This document shows, piece after piece, positions 52,543 through 60,689 of a stretch of DNA of 64,000 bases. A model generated the notes under the pieces. The model was given only the letters and a program-made list of their open reading frames with translations. It ran no database searches and was not told the origin of the DNA. How positions within the stretch are numbered: position 1 is the first letter of the stretch; each line of letters starts with the position of its first letter. Both the position numbers and the translations under genes were made by a program. Origin of the DNA: Chitinophagaceae bacterium (lineage in GTDB: Bacteria > Bacteroidota > Bacteroidia > Chitinophagales > UBA10324); contig JADJAG010000011.1 of assembly GCA_016704325.1 (NCBI GenBank), positions 248,001 through 312,000 on the forward strand, read 5' to 3'.

Positions 52543-53049
52543 ATGCTACCTGAAGTTGATGTTGAAGTAAAAGCCGACCTGGAGATACGTGAGCTGGATA
52601 CCATGTGCGTGAATGAAAGTAACCTGCAGCACAAGTGGTACCATAACCTCAAATACCTGGCTGTAGGCATTGCTTTTGGAATCGTATTCGTGAAAGCCGA
52701 AATCATCAGCTGGTTTCGCATACAGGAAATGTTTCGATTGCAGTCATTTCATATGTATGGCATTATTGGAAGCGCCATAGTAGTGGGTATTATTTCTGTC
52801 TGGCTTATCAGGAAATTCAATATTAAAACGATTTATGGTGAAGAAATCGTAATCCATAAAAAGGCTTTCAATAAAGGACAGATCTACGGCGGCTTATTGT
52901 TTGGTTTTGGATGGGCCATTACCGGCGCTTGCCCCGGACCATTATTCGCACAAATCGGCACAGGCGCAACAGTCATATTAGTTACACTTTTCAGTGCAAT
53001 TGCAGGCACCTGGGTCTATGGGTATTTCAGAGAGAAGTTGCCACATTGA
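52543..53049 (+). CDS. YeeE/YedE-family transporter, half 2 (DUF6691-like)
   Basis: 168 aa from the ATG at 52543; a longer frame overlapping the previous gene is rejected because this start gives a normal N-terminus. About four helices. GGLLFGFGWAITGACPGPLFAQIGTG (split motif near 118-143) holds the family Cys in GACPGP. A ~50-residue acidic N-terminal extension precedes helix 1. It should pair with the preceding half to make a full transporter. Confidence 0.82.
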   Translation: MLPEVDVEVKADLEIRELDTMCVNESNLQHKWYHNLKYLAVGIAFGIVFVKAEIISWFRIQEMFRLQSFHMYGIIGSAIVVGIISVWLIRKFNIKTIYGEEIVIHKKAFNKGQIYGGLLFGFGWAITGACPGPLFAQIGTGATVILVTLFSAIAGTWVYGYFREKLPH

Positions 53050-53179
53050 TGAATGCATTTCTGCAATACCGGTAGCAGAATAATTTTTTATTTTACTGTT
53101 CAATACCCTTCAATTTTGTTGTCTAAGTATGCTGGTGTTTAAATTTTTTTTGGCGATGTTTGTATGAGCTGGTGAACAG

Positions 53180-53255
53180 CATCGAAATTGAAAATTGAGT
53201 GTTGAATATTGAATGTTTAAAATATTTAATATTAAATCTAAAATTCTCAATGTGG
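53180..53255. repeat. AT-rich TTGAATATTGA repeat in a convergent spacer
   Basis: Words such as AAAATTGAGTGTTGAATATT, as in the interior of family 2 copy B (27233-27285), recur here without the family ends. It may be shared filler sequence rather than a full element. Confidence 0.4.
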
Positions 53256-53286
53256 TATTTTTACTCAGCCGTTAATGCCTGGTATA

Positions 53287-54030
53287 TTATTCAGGCGGAA
53301 AGAAGATGCTGATCATCACCCTTACCCGTTTATCTTCATTCTTAATCATACCCGGTATCCAGCTGGGCATCAGTTTCACCACCCTTACCGCTTCATCACC
53401 ACAACCGCCACCGATATCTTTTTTCACTTTCACTTCACTTAATGAACCATCTTTTTCTACCACTGCAGTGATGGTTACCACTCCTTTGATATTGCTTTTT
53501 TTAGCAGCGGCAGGATACTTTATATTTTGTGCAATCCACGTATCCATCGCTTCTTTTCCTCCCGGAAACTCAGGTGCAACATCAGCGGTCTCATAAATTT
53601 TCTTGTCTTCCACTACTGCTGATGTATCCTGAAGCGCCGCAGTATCTGATGGCGTTGCCGGTTTGGTTTCACCGACATGCCGTTGTATGGTTTCGATGAA
53701 ATAGCGCAACCAGAACTGACCGGCACGGTAATCAAAAAGCATATCCTCAGGAGAGAATTGCGCAAGTGCCATCACATCATTCGGATCAATTACTTCATAG
53801 GTGAAGTTGTTTTCTGTTCTTGTTTGTTTTTTTATCTCCAGGTACAGATTAGTGGGCCCTTGTGAAATGGTAATTAAAGAGCTGTCGATGCTGATGGTTG
53901 AAGGTGCGTTGCGAATTGATTTGTTCGACATATCAGACCACCGTGAGCATTCCAGTACATAAAGTTGTGCCAAAACGGGTCCCGTAACCGGCAAAATACA
54001 AAAGAGTGCAATCAGGAATTTCTTTATCAT
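53287..54030 (-). CDS. TonB C-terminal domain protein with signal peptide
   Basis: 247 aa from the ATG at 54030, which begins a clean signal peptide (IKKFLIALFCILPVTGPVLAQ). A 32-codon upstream extension is rejected. Residues ~20-130 form an unassigned domain. The last ~85 residues (FPGGKEAMDTWIAQNIKYPA, then KGVVTITAVVEKDGSLSEVKV, then MPSWIPGMIKNEDKRVRV) are the TonB C-terminal fold found in many Bacteroidota proteins. The usual N-terminal membrane helix and Pro-rich region of TonB are missing, so it may not transduce energy itself. Divergent from aspS. Confidence 0.72.
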   Translation of the reverse strand: MIKKFLIALFCILPVTGPVLAQLYVLECSRWSDMSNKSIRNAPSTISIDSSLITISQGPTNLYLEIKKQTRTENNFTYEVIDPNDVMALAQFSPEDMLFDYRAGQFWLRYFIETIQRHVGETKPATPSDTAALQDTSAVVEDKKIYETADVAPEFPGGKEAMDTWIAQNIKYPAAAKKSNIKGVVTITAVVEKDGSLSEVKVKKDIGGGCGDEAVRVVKLMPSWIPGMIKNEDKRVRVMISIFFPPE

Positions 54031-54107
54031 AAGATGGAATAGTATCGAAACAAAACTACGCTGCAGGACGACAATAGTGCAAAGTTTTTTCAACGGTTGC
54101 AAAACCC

Positions 54108-54115
54108 TACTTTTG
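54108..54115 (+). promoter_or_regulatory. Bacteroidota -7 promoter element of aspS
   Basis: TACTTTTG matches TAnnTTTG exactly, 34 nt before the ATG. A TTTTTTC run about 21 bp upstream may act as the -33 region. Confidence 0.6.
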
Positions 54116-54149
54116 TGCTCCATCAAAAACGGTCAATAATTTATTTATT

Positions 54150-55901
54150 ATGTACAGAACACATACCTGTGGCGAATTGCGCATGAGAGATGCAGGAAAA
54201 GCAGTTACCCTTGCAGGCTGGGTGCAACGCGTGCGGAATTTTGGCGGCATGCTTTTTTTGGATATACGTGATCGTTATGGTATCACACAATTGGTTTTTA
54301 ACCCGGAGCACAATGCTGCTGCATCACAATTAGCCAATGAATTGGGACGTGAGTATGTGATTTTAGCAATGGGGAAAGTCGCAGAACGATCCAACAAGAA
54401 TGCACAGATGCCGACCGGCGAAATTGAAATTCATGTGGAACATCTTGAAGTGCTGAATGCATCCAAAACACCACCATTCACCATTGAAGAGGAAACAGAC
54501 GGCGGTGATGAATTGAGGATGAATTACCGGTACCTCGACTTGCGCAGAAACAACAATCAGCAAAACCTGCTTCATCGCCATCAGGTTGCCAGGGCAGTAC
54601 GTGAATACCTCGATGGCCAGAACTTTGTAGATATTGAAACACCGCACCTGATTAAGTCTACCCCTGAAGGTGCCCGTGATTTTGTAGTGCCTTCGAGGTT
54701 GAATCCCGGACAATTTTATGCACTACCCCAGTCGCCGCAAACATTTAAACAATTGCTGATGGTGGCAGGTTATGACCGCTATTACCAGATTGTGCGTTGC
54801 TTTCGCGATGAAGACCTCCGGCAGGATCGTCAGCCGGAATTTACACAGATAGATTGTGAAATGGCCTTCGTGCGCCGGGAAGATGTGTTGCATATGTTTG
54901 AAGGTATGGTGAAGTTTGTGTTTAAAAAAGTACGCGGCATTGAGTTGCCGGATTTTCCGCGCATGAGTTATGACGATGCCATACATGATTATGGAAATGA
55001 TAAGCCGGACCTCCGGTTTGAAATGAAATTCGTTCACCTGAAAGAAGGGGAAACAAACCTGGTTGGTGAACGAAGCTTTAAACCATTTGATGAAGCAGAA
55101 ATGGTGGCCGGTATTTGCGTGAATGGCTGCGCAGATTACACGCGCAAGCATTTGGATGAACTGACGGAATTTGTAAAGCGACCGCAACTCGGTGCGACCG
55201 GATTGGTTTATATCAGGTGCCTGGCCGATGGTACTTTCAAATCATCTGTAGATAAATTCTATACTGCAGAAGATTTGAAGATTATTGCCGCAAAATTTAA
55301 TGCAGTGCCCGGCGACTTGTTGCTGATTCTGGCAGGGCCTGCAGGAAGAACCGGTAAAGCACTGAGTGAGTTGCGCCTGGAAATGGGAAACCGTTTAGGC
55401 CTGCGCCGGAAAGAAGATTACAAACCTTTATGGGTACTTGATTTTCCCTTGTTTGAATATGATGCGGAAGAAAACAGGTGGAATGCCATGCACCATCCAT
55501 TCACTTCCTGGAGGCCGGAAGATGAAGCTTTTTTTGAATCCGATCCGGGAAAGATAAAAGCCAATGCATACGACATTGTATTGAATGGTGTTGAAATCGG
55601 GGGTGGATCCATTCGCATTCATAAGCGCGACCGGCAGGAAAAAATGTTCACCATGCTGGGACTAACGAAAGAAGAGGCATTGCAAAAATTCGGATTCATA
55701 CTAAATGCCTTTGAGTTTGGCGCACCGCCGCATGGTGGTATCGCTTTCGGCTTCGATCGTTTCTGTTCCATGACCATCGCCAACCAGGAAAATATCCGTG
55801 ACTTTATCGCCTTTCCCAAAAATAATATGGGCCGCGATATGATGCTGGATGCGCCAGGTACCATTGATGAAAAACAAAAGAAAGAATTAGGATTGAAGTA
55901 A
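54150..55901 (+). CDS. aspS: Aspartate-tRNA ligase
   Basis: 583 aa, the full bacterial length. It has an N-terminal anticodon-binding OB fold (AGWVQRVRNFGGMLFLDIRD, ~20-40) and class II catalytic motifs: motif 2 FRDEDLRQDRQPEFTQID at ~215-232 and motif 3 GGIAFGFDRF near 535. The bacterial insertion domain occurs at ~290-430. It charges tRNA-Asp. Without tRNA-dependent amidation genes in view, discrimination between Asp and Asn tRNAs cannot be judged. Confidence 0.97.
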   Translation: MYRTHTCGELRMRDAGKAVTLAGWVQRVRNFGGMLFLDIRDRYGITQLVFNPEHNAAASQLANELGREYVILAMGKVAERSNKNAQMPTGEIEIHVEHLEVLNASKTPPFTIEEETDGGDELRMNYRYLDLRRNNNQQNLLHRHQVARAVREYLDGQNFVDIETPHLIKSTPEGARDFVVPSRLNPGQFYALPQSPQTFKQLLMVAGYDRYYQIVRCFRDEDLRQDRQPEFTQIDCEMAFVRREDVLHMFEGMVKFVFKKVRGIELPDFPRMSYDDAIHDYGNDKPDLRFEMKFVHLKEGETNLVGERSFKPFDEAEMVAGICVNGCADYTRKHLDELTEFVKRPQLGATGLVYIRCLADGTFKSSVDKFYTAEDLKIIAAKFNAVPGDLLLILAGPAGRTGKALSELRLEMGNRLGLRRKEDYKPLWVLDFPLFEYDAEENRWNAMHHPFTSWRPEDEAFFESDPGKIKANAYDIVLNGVEIGGGSIRIHKRDRQEKMFTMLGLTKEEALQKFGFILNAFEFGAPPHGGIAFGFDRFCSMTIANQENIRDFIAFPKNNMGRDMMLDAPGTIDEKQKKELGLK

Positions 55902-55915
55902 ATCCGACTAATACC

Positions 55916-55956
55916 ATCCTTGAAAATTCGAAGTGGCACCTCGAATTTTCAAGGAT
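55916..55956. repeat. 41-bp hairpin, left copy beside the AAA ATPase gene
   Basis: ATCCTTGAAAATTCGA pairs perfectly over 16 bp with TCGAATTTTCAAGGAT around a 9-nt loop (AGTGGCACC). The same stem reappears on the other side of the ATPase gene. Confidence 0.85.
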
Positions 55957-55967
55957 GTATTTACGGC

Positions 55968-57140
55968 TTACGCCCTGTTGACCAGCGGAAGATATTTTTT
56001 CATCCAGTGCTGCAGTCCGCAAACAATGATGTCTTTCCGCAATGGATACTCCGCTCCGGACGGTACAATCACAAAGGTTTTTTTCAGTTTCAGGTCAATG
56101 ATACTTTCAAAAGATCCTTTCGATAACACCGGCGCTGATGAATATTTTATTTCTATACCATATACCGGCTTATCCGCTTTGGTAATCACCAGGTCAAGTT
56201 CTGCCCCGCCATGCGTGCGGTAATAATACAGATCAAGCTGATCGCTGAGTGTGCGGCGGATCTGTTCAATTACATAACCCTCCCACGATGCGCCTAATGC
56301 AATGTGATGCTGCAGTTCATTCATGCCTGAGATCCGCAGCAAACGGTGCAGGATACCGCTGTCTCTGATATACACTTTGGGTGATTTCACGAGCCTTTTT
56401 CGCGCATTCACAAAAAATGGTTTCAATCTTTGAACCAGGAATGCCCCTTCCAGATAATCAAGATAATGGTTCACGGAATGATCTGACATACCAAGCGACC
56501 GGCCAAAAGCGCTGGCATTCCAGATGTTGCCATGTGCAGTGGCCAGCATCGTCCAAAACCTTTGAATGATCTGTGGCGAAGTCCCGATACCCAACAAGGG
56601 CAGGTCCCGTTCAATATATGTTTTAATGAATGCATCCAGCCAGCGTTGTGCATCGCTGTCGCGCTTTGCCAGCAATGAATCCGGAAATCCTCCCCTGAAC
56701 CAGTGCTTCTCCATCGCAATGTTAGCAGGAACATCGGCTATGCTGAATGGATTCAATTCGAGATAGGCAATGCGGCCTGCCAGCGATTCAGAAGCCCCTT
56801 TTATAATAGATGGGTTGGCGGAGCCCAGCACCAGGAAGCGCGCCGGTTTACGGTCGCGGTCAACCAGGGAACGCAGGAGTGGAAATAATTCCGGCATAAA
56901 CTGTATCTCGTCAAGAATGACACACTTATCTGTGTGTTGGCGCAGAAATAATTCCGGTGCGCGAAGGGTGCTGCGATCTTCCAGAGATTCAAGATCAAGG
57001 TAAATGGTCTTCTTCTTCATTCCCGGAATGATTTTCATAGCGAGGGTAGTTTTGCCTACCTGCCTGGGGCCGAGTATGCCTACGACAGGGAATTGGCGCA
57101 GCAGTTTCAATAAATGGATTTCTTCTTTTCTCAGCAACAT
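55968..57140 (-). CDS. AAA ATPase with DUF4143 domain
   Basis: 390 aa from the ATG at 57140. A further 14 codons upstream are encoded by the hairpin and are rejected; the promoter element also lies between. Walker A GPRQVGKTT (~23-31) and Walker B VILDEIQF (~80-87) define the AAA_14 domain. The C-terminal half (~185-390) is DUF4143, with a nuclease-like core GAELDLVITKADKPVYGIEIKYS resembling the D-(E/D)xK restriction fold. These widespread mobile-looking genes have no settled role; defence or toxin-like functions have been suggested. A hairpin on each side marks it as a possible cassette. Confidence 0.85.
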   Translation of the reverse strand: MLLRKEEIHLLKLLRQFPVVGILGPRQVGKTTLAMKIIPGMKKKTIYLDLESLEDRSTLRAPELFLRQHTDKCVILDEIQFMPELFPLLRSLVDRDRKPARFLVLGSANPSIIKGASESLAGRIAYLELNPFSIADVPANIAMEKHWFRGGFPDSLLAKRDSDAQRWLDAFIKTYIERDLPLLGIGTSPQIIQRFWTMLATAHGNIWNASAFGRSLGMSDHSVNHYLDYLEGAFLVQRLKPFFVNARKRLVKSPKVYIRDSGILHRLLRISGMNELQHHIALGASWEGYVIEQIRRTLSDQLDLYYYRTHGGAELDLVITKADKPVYGIEIKYSSAPVLSKGSFESIIDLKLKKTFVIVPSGAEYPLRKDIIVCGLQHWMKKYLPLVNRA

Positions 57141-57144
57141 GTAC

Positions 57145-57152
57145 CAAAGATA
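57145..57152 (-). promoter_or_regulatory. Bacteroidota -7 element of the AAA ATPase gene
   Basis: On the minus strand TATCTTTG matches TAnnTTTG exactly and ends 4 nt before the ATG, so the transcript would be nearly leaderless. The right-hand hairpin occupies the -33 region. Confidence 0.5.
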
Positions 57153-57158
57153 TAAACT

Positions 57159-57199
57159 ATCCTTGAAAATTCGAGTTATCACCTCGAATTTTCAAGGAT
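57159..57199. repeat. 41-bp hairpin, right copy beside the AAA ATPase gene
   Basis: The same 16-bp stem as the left copy with a different loop (GTTATCACC, of which CACC is shared). The two differ only in the loop. The stem overlaps the promoter region of the ATPase gene. Confidence 0.85.
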
Positions 57200-57360
57200 A
57201 ATTATTTTTTATTTCGCTCCATTGCCAATGGAAATGCGTGGTATCCGGAATGGAACACGCTGGCCTGTTTGAATGGAATAGTGGTACAGCGGAAGTAACC
57301 CAATGCTTTCTGAAAAGAAAATTACTTTCTTTGCTTTTGAATCATCCAAATCATTATTCA

Positions 57361-58806
57361 ATGCCCAAACGTTACAATCCGCAATCAGTACCGGTACCCG
57401 ATAGATCATCAGTTGTACAGATAGGTGAAACAGTCGCCAAACAGGCACTGCTCTTCCTCTGCTGCCTTTTGAGTGTGCTTTTCTCCAATGCACAAAACAG
57501 TGATTCCATCATGCTCCGCCGCATCTTCGAACAGGCATTAACGAAGGGAGAGGCCTATAAAAACCTGGAAGTATTGTGTCGTGATTATGGTAAACGTCTT
57601 TCCGGTTCGCCCGGTGCAGCAGGCGCTGTGGCCTATACAAAAAAATTGATGGAAGCATATGGATTTGATTCGGTATGGTTGCAACCTATGATGGTGCCGC
57701 ATTGGGTAAGAGGCGATAAAGAAATGGCCTTCTACATCAATAGCAAGTCGGAAAAAAAGCCGCTCACCATCTGTGCACTGGGCAATTCAATAGGCACAGA
57801 TATGATTGGCCTTCAGGCACGGGTAATTGAAGTAAAAAGTTTCAAAGAACTGGATTCCCTGGGCCGAAATCAGGTAGAAGGAAAAATTGTTTTTTTTAAT
57901 CACCCGATGGATCAATCTAAGATTTGGACGTTTGAAGCATATGGTGAAGCAGTAGAATACCGTTGGGCCGGTGCTGTAAATGCAGCAAAGTATGGTGCGG
58001 TAGGTGTGATGGTTAGATCAGTAGCTACTTCTTTAGATGATTATCCGCATACAGGTACGATGCAATATATAGACAGCATTCCGAAAATACCGGCTTGTGC
58101 TGTCAGTACGTTGGATGCGGAAGAACTGAGTGCGCAACTGAAACTAGATACCTCCATCAGGGTTTTTTTTCGACAGAATTGTGAAATGCTCCCTGATGTT
58201 CCCTCCTTTAATGTGATCGGCGAAATATTCGGGACAGAAGCTCCAAAGGAATTTATTACCGTTGGCGGACACCTGGATGCCTGGGAAACCGGTACCGGCG
58301 CACATGATGATGGTTCAGGAGTCATGCAGTCAATAGAAGTGCTTTGGCTGTTTAAAACGTTAGGCATTCGCCCGAAGCATACCATTCGTGCGGTTATGTT
58401 TATGAATGAAGAAAACGGCGGGCGTGGCGGTAAAAAATATGCCGACGATGCAAAAGCGAAAGGGGAAAAGCATTTGTTTGCCCTTGAATCGGATGCAGGA
58501 GGTTTTGATCCCCGCGGCTTTTCATTTGAAGGCGATAGCAGCGCAATCGAAAAAGTAAAATCCTGGCTGCCCTTATTCCTGCCTTATGGTGTACATAGTC
58601 TTGAACGCGGTGGCAGCGGCGCTGATATCGGCCACCTCGAAGGATATTGCAAATTGCTTTCCGGACTTCGTCCCGATCCTCAGCGGTATTTCGACTATCA
58701 CCATGCCGGTAGTGATACCTTCGATAAAGTCAATCGCCGCGAATTGGAAATGAGTGCGGCAGCTATGGCGGCATTGATCTACCTGGTAGATAAATACGGT
58801 CTGTAA
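57361..58806 (+). CDS. Exported M28-family metallopeptidase
   Basis: 481 aa from the ATG at 57361. The frame remains open 123 bp upstream but lacks a plausible N-terminus. A hydrophobic signal segment lies at ~29-43 (ALLFLCCLLSVLFSNAQ) after an unusually long charged leader. A PA-type insert (~140-270) precedes the M28 catalytic region. GGHLDAW gives His and Asp, AHDDGSG the bridging Asp, NEENGG the catalytic Glu and Glu ligand, ESDAGGF an Asp and HHAGSD the last His. It is a di-zinc aminopeptidase or carboxypeptidase of the plasma-glutamate-carboxypeptidase type. Its last ~230 bp were copied downstream. Confidence 0.87.
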   Translation: MPKRYNPQSVPVPDRSSVVQIGETVAKQALLFLCCLLSVLFSNAQNSDSIMLRRIFEQALTKGEAYKNLEVLCRDYGKRLSGSPGAAGAVAYTKKLMEAYGFDSVWLQPMMVPHWVRGDKEMAFYINSKSEKKPLTICALGNSIGTDMIGLQARVIEVKSFKELDSLGRNQVEGKIVFFNHPMDQSKIWTFEAYGEAVEYRWAGAVNAAKYGAVGVMVRSVATSLDDYPHTGTMQYIDSIPKIPACAVSTLDAEELSAQLKLDTSIRVFFRQNCEMLPDVPSFNVIGEIFGTEAPKEFITVGGHLDAWETGTGAHDDGSGVMQSIEVLWLFKTLGIRPKHTIRAVMFMNEENGGRGGKKYADDAKAKGEKHLFALESDAGGFDPRGFSFEGDSSAIEKVKSWLPLFLPYGVHSLERGGSGADIGHLEGYCKLLSGLRPDPQRYFDYHHAGSDTFDKVNRRELEMSAAAMAALIYLVDKYGL

Positions 58807-59082
58807 CTTTTGAATAAATTTTTGCCAATGTACCATGACTTTTAAGTCGTGAAATATATCGACATAAAGGCCGTTGAAGTTAAGACGCATCTATATAATG
58901 CAAAGGCGAACGTTCGTGATAATAGTGGAGCAGATAATATTGTCAGTGACTTCTCAGAATTAAATATTTCGCGGTCATTTTCACGGTTACAGAATTGGTC
59001 GCTATCTTAACTCCCCATCACACTAAACAGCTCCTCAAATTTTCCATTACTTCACTTATATTTATTCTTAAAAAAAATAACA

Positions 59083-59535
59083 ATGAAAAATAATTCAGTA
59101 AATCCAATCCCCGACGGTTATCATACCCTAACCACCTTCATAGTTGCCAATAAGGCTGCGCAACTGATCGAATTCCTTAAAAATGCATTTGATGCAATGG
59201 AGCATAACAGTCATAAGTTGCCTGATGGTACGATCGTGCATGCTGATCTGCAAATAGGCGATTCACGATTGATGCTTGCAGAAGGAAGTGAAAAGTATCC
59301 TGCCATGCCGGCCATGGTTTACCTCTATACTGCTGATGTTGATGACTTTTACAAGAGGGCATTGACAGCAGGTGGCACTTCCCTTCGCGAACCTGCCAAC
59401 GAATTTTATGGCGATAGAACTTGCGGTGTTATGGATATTTCAGGTAATCAATGGTGGATTGCCACCCATGTGGAGGACGTTACACCGGAAGAGTTGAAAA
59501 GGCGCCAGGATGAATTTATGAATGCAGCACATTAA
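59083..59535 (+). CDS. VOC-superfamily (glyoxalase/bleomycin-resistance fold) protein
   Basis: 150 aa. It has two beta-alpha-beta-beta-beta units (HTLTTFIVANKAAQLIEFLKNAFDA and MVYLYTADVDDFYKRALTAGG) and the terminal DISGNQWWIATHVEDV typical of PhnB-like VOC proteins. Metal-ligand residues are not certain. The substrate is unknown. It lies between the M28 gene and the broken copy of its 3' end. Confidence 0.85.
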   Translation: MKNNSVNPIPDGYHTLTTFIVANKAAQLIEFLKNAFDAMEHNSHKLPDGTIVHADLQIGDSRLMLAEGSEKYPAMPAMVYLYTADVDDFYKRALTAGGTSLREPANEFYGDRTCGVMDISGNQWWIATHVEDVTPEELKRRQDEFMNAAH

Positions 59536-59545
59536 TGTTTTAAGG

Positions 59546-59777
59546 TTCCAGCCTTATGGTGTACATAGAATTGAATACAGAGGCAGCGGTGCAGACATCG
59601 GCCACCTCGAAGGATATTGTAAATTGCTTCCTGGGATTGGTCTCCGATCCTAACCGGTATTTCGGAAATCACGAAGCCGGTAGTGATACTTTTGGTAAAG
59701 ACAATCGCCGTGAACTGGAAATGAATACGATAGCCAGGCCGGCTTTTACAAAGCCGGTAGAATCGTATGGATTGTAA
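59546..59777 (+). pseudogene. Duplicated, broken 3' end of the M28 peptidase gene
   Basis: About 230 bp starting TTCCAGCCTTATGGTGTACA aligns along its length with 58575-58806, including GACATCGGCCACCTCGAAGG and GCCGGTAGTGATAC. In the matching frame it reads YGVHRIEYRGSGADIGHLEG then LRS-stop, so it is frameshifted. It lacks the catalytic part and a start. Confidence 0.85.
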
Positions 59778-59795
59778 TCTTAGCCTGTAAGTTAA

Positions 59796-59960
59796 TTACT
59801 TCTTCATTGGCTTCGGAACACGCTTACCTGTTTTTGTGTCTGCTCTGAAATTGCCTTCCTTGTTTTCGCGACTGTCCATATCATCCCGAATTTCTGGTTT
59901 TGGTTTTTTGGTAAAACCCTGTTTGCTTTGTTTATTCATTGCATCGCGCGATGATTTCAT
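59796..59960 (-). CDS. Small basic hypothetical protein (54 aa)
   Basis: Reads MKSSRDAMNKQSKQGFTKKP through RADTKTGKRVPKPMKK. It is very rich in Lys, Arg and Asn, without hydrophobic segments, so probably disordered and nucleic-acid or protein binding. A clear ATG and stop lie in the same direction as the acidic protein gene 27 bp upstream, suggesting a joint transcript. I recall short proteins of this kind beside acidic hypothetical proteins in Bacteroidota. Function unknown. Confidence 0.55.
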   Translation of the reverse strand: MKSSRDAMNKQSKQGFTKKPKPEIRDDMDSRENKEGNFRADTKTGKRVPKPMKK

Positions 59961-59987
59961 ATTATGTCTTTTTTAATTGCGAATTAA

Positions 59988-60611
59988 TTAGACTATTTCT
60001 TCTTCTTCTTCTTCTTCAGTACCATTTTCTTCCAGATCATCGTGGCGGTCGCCTCCAATACTGTAAGCATTATTTTCTTCATCTTCTGAACCAATCATCT
60101 CTGCTTCATCATCCAATTCACTTCCGGGTATATCCAGTTCATCGCCTGACATGTCAACAGGAACCGGTCGTTTTCGCAAAGGAGCATCATCTCCTTCCGG
60201 TAGGTTCAAGGCCTCAGTATCCAGTGCAATCAGGTCTTCGCGGGTGATATTGGTTTCGCTATCTTCTGCGCCTCTTATTTCTTCGCCACCGTCTTCTATT
60301 TCTTCCTCTTCCTCTTCGTCTTCTTCTTCATCTGTTGAGGAAGATTTGTTTGCTTCTGTTTTCGGAGCACTTTCTTTTTTAGGCATTGAAGAAACCGATT
60401 GAGAAATTTTTTCCTCGCTTAGTTCAATTTGTTCCATAGCATTTCCGGGATTCATTATGTCTTCTCCGGCAGGATAGTGCGGATAACCCTCCAGCTCTTT
60501 GTCTTCAAATAGATTATCATTTCCGGGTGCTGAAGACAAGGTTGTCTTCGCTTCCTTTCCTAATACTTTTGACGTCATTAAGTTTGCATCATTGTTTGTT
60601 TGCTCTTTCAT
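59988..60611 (-). CDS. Highly acidic conserved hypothetical protein
   Basis: 207 aa with long Glu/Asp runs (DEEEDEEEEEEIEDGGEE and a terminal EEEEEEEIV) and no signal or membrane segment. Islands of ordinary sequence, ELEGYPHYPAGEDIMNPGN (~40-58) and DIPGSELDDEAEMIGSEDEE (~159-178), are patterns I have seen in other Bacteroidota proteins of unknown function. Charge-complementary to the basic 54-aa neighbour. It may be a stress-related disordered protein; unproven. Confidence 0.7.
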   Translation of the reverse strand: MKEQTNNDANLMTSKVLGKEAKTTLSSAPGNDNLFEDKELEGYPHYPAGEDIMNPGNAMEQIELSEEKISQSVSSMPKKESAPKTEANKSSSTDEEEDEEEEEEIEDGGEEIRGAEDSETNITREDLIALDTEALNLPEGDDAPLRKRPVPVDMSGDELDIPGSELDDEAEMIGSEDEENNAYSIGGDRHDDLEENGTEEEEEEEIV

Positions 60612-60689
60612 CAGGTTTTTTTAAGGCAGTATTAATCGTTATTTTTAATGGTCATACTTTAAATACGGTTAGTGCGGGCTCACTTCCCG

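Noticed and set aside
59556..59777. 73-codon frame downstream of the VOC gene as a gene
   Set aside because: It is an out-of-frame reading of the duplicated M28 3' end, which aligns at the DNA level.
60151..60402. Serine-rich plus-strand frame opposite the acidic protein
   Set aside because: It is the complement of Glu/Asp codons (GAA, GAG, GAT) and has no independent features.
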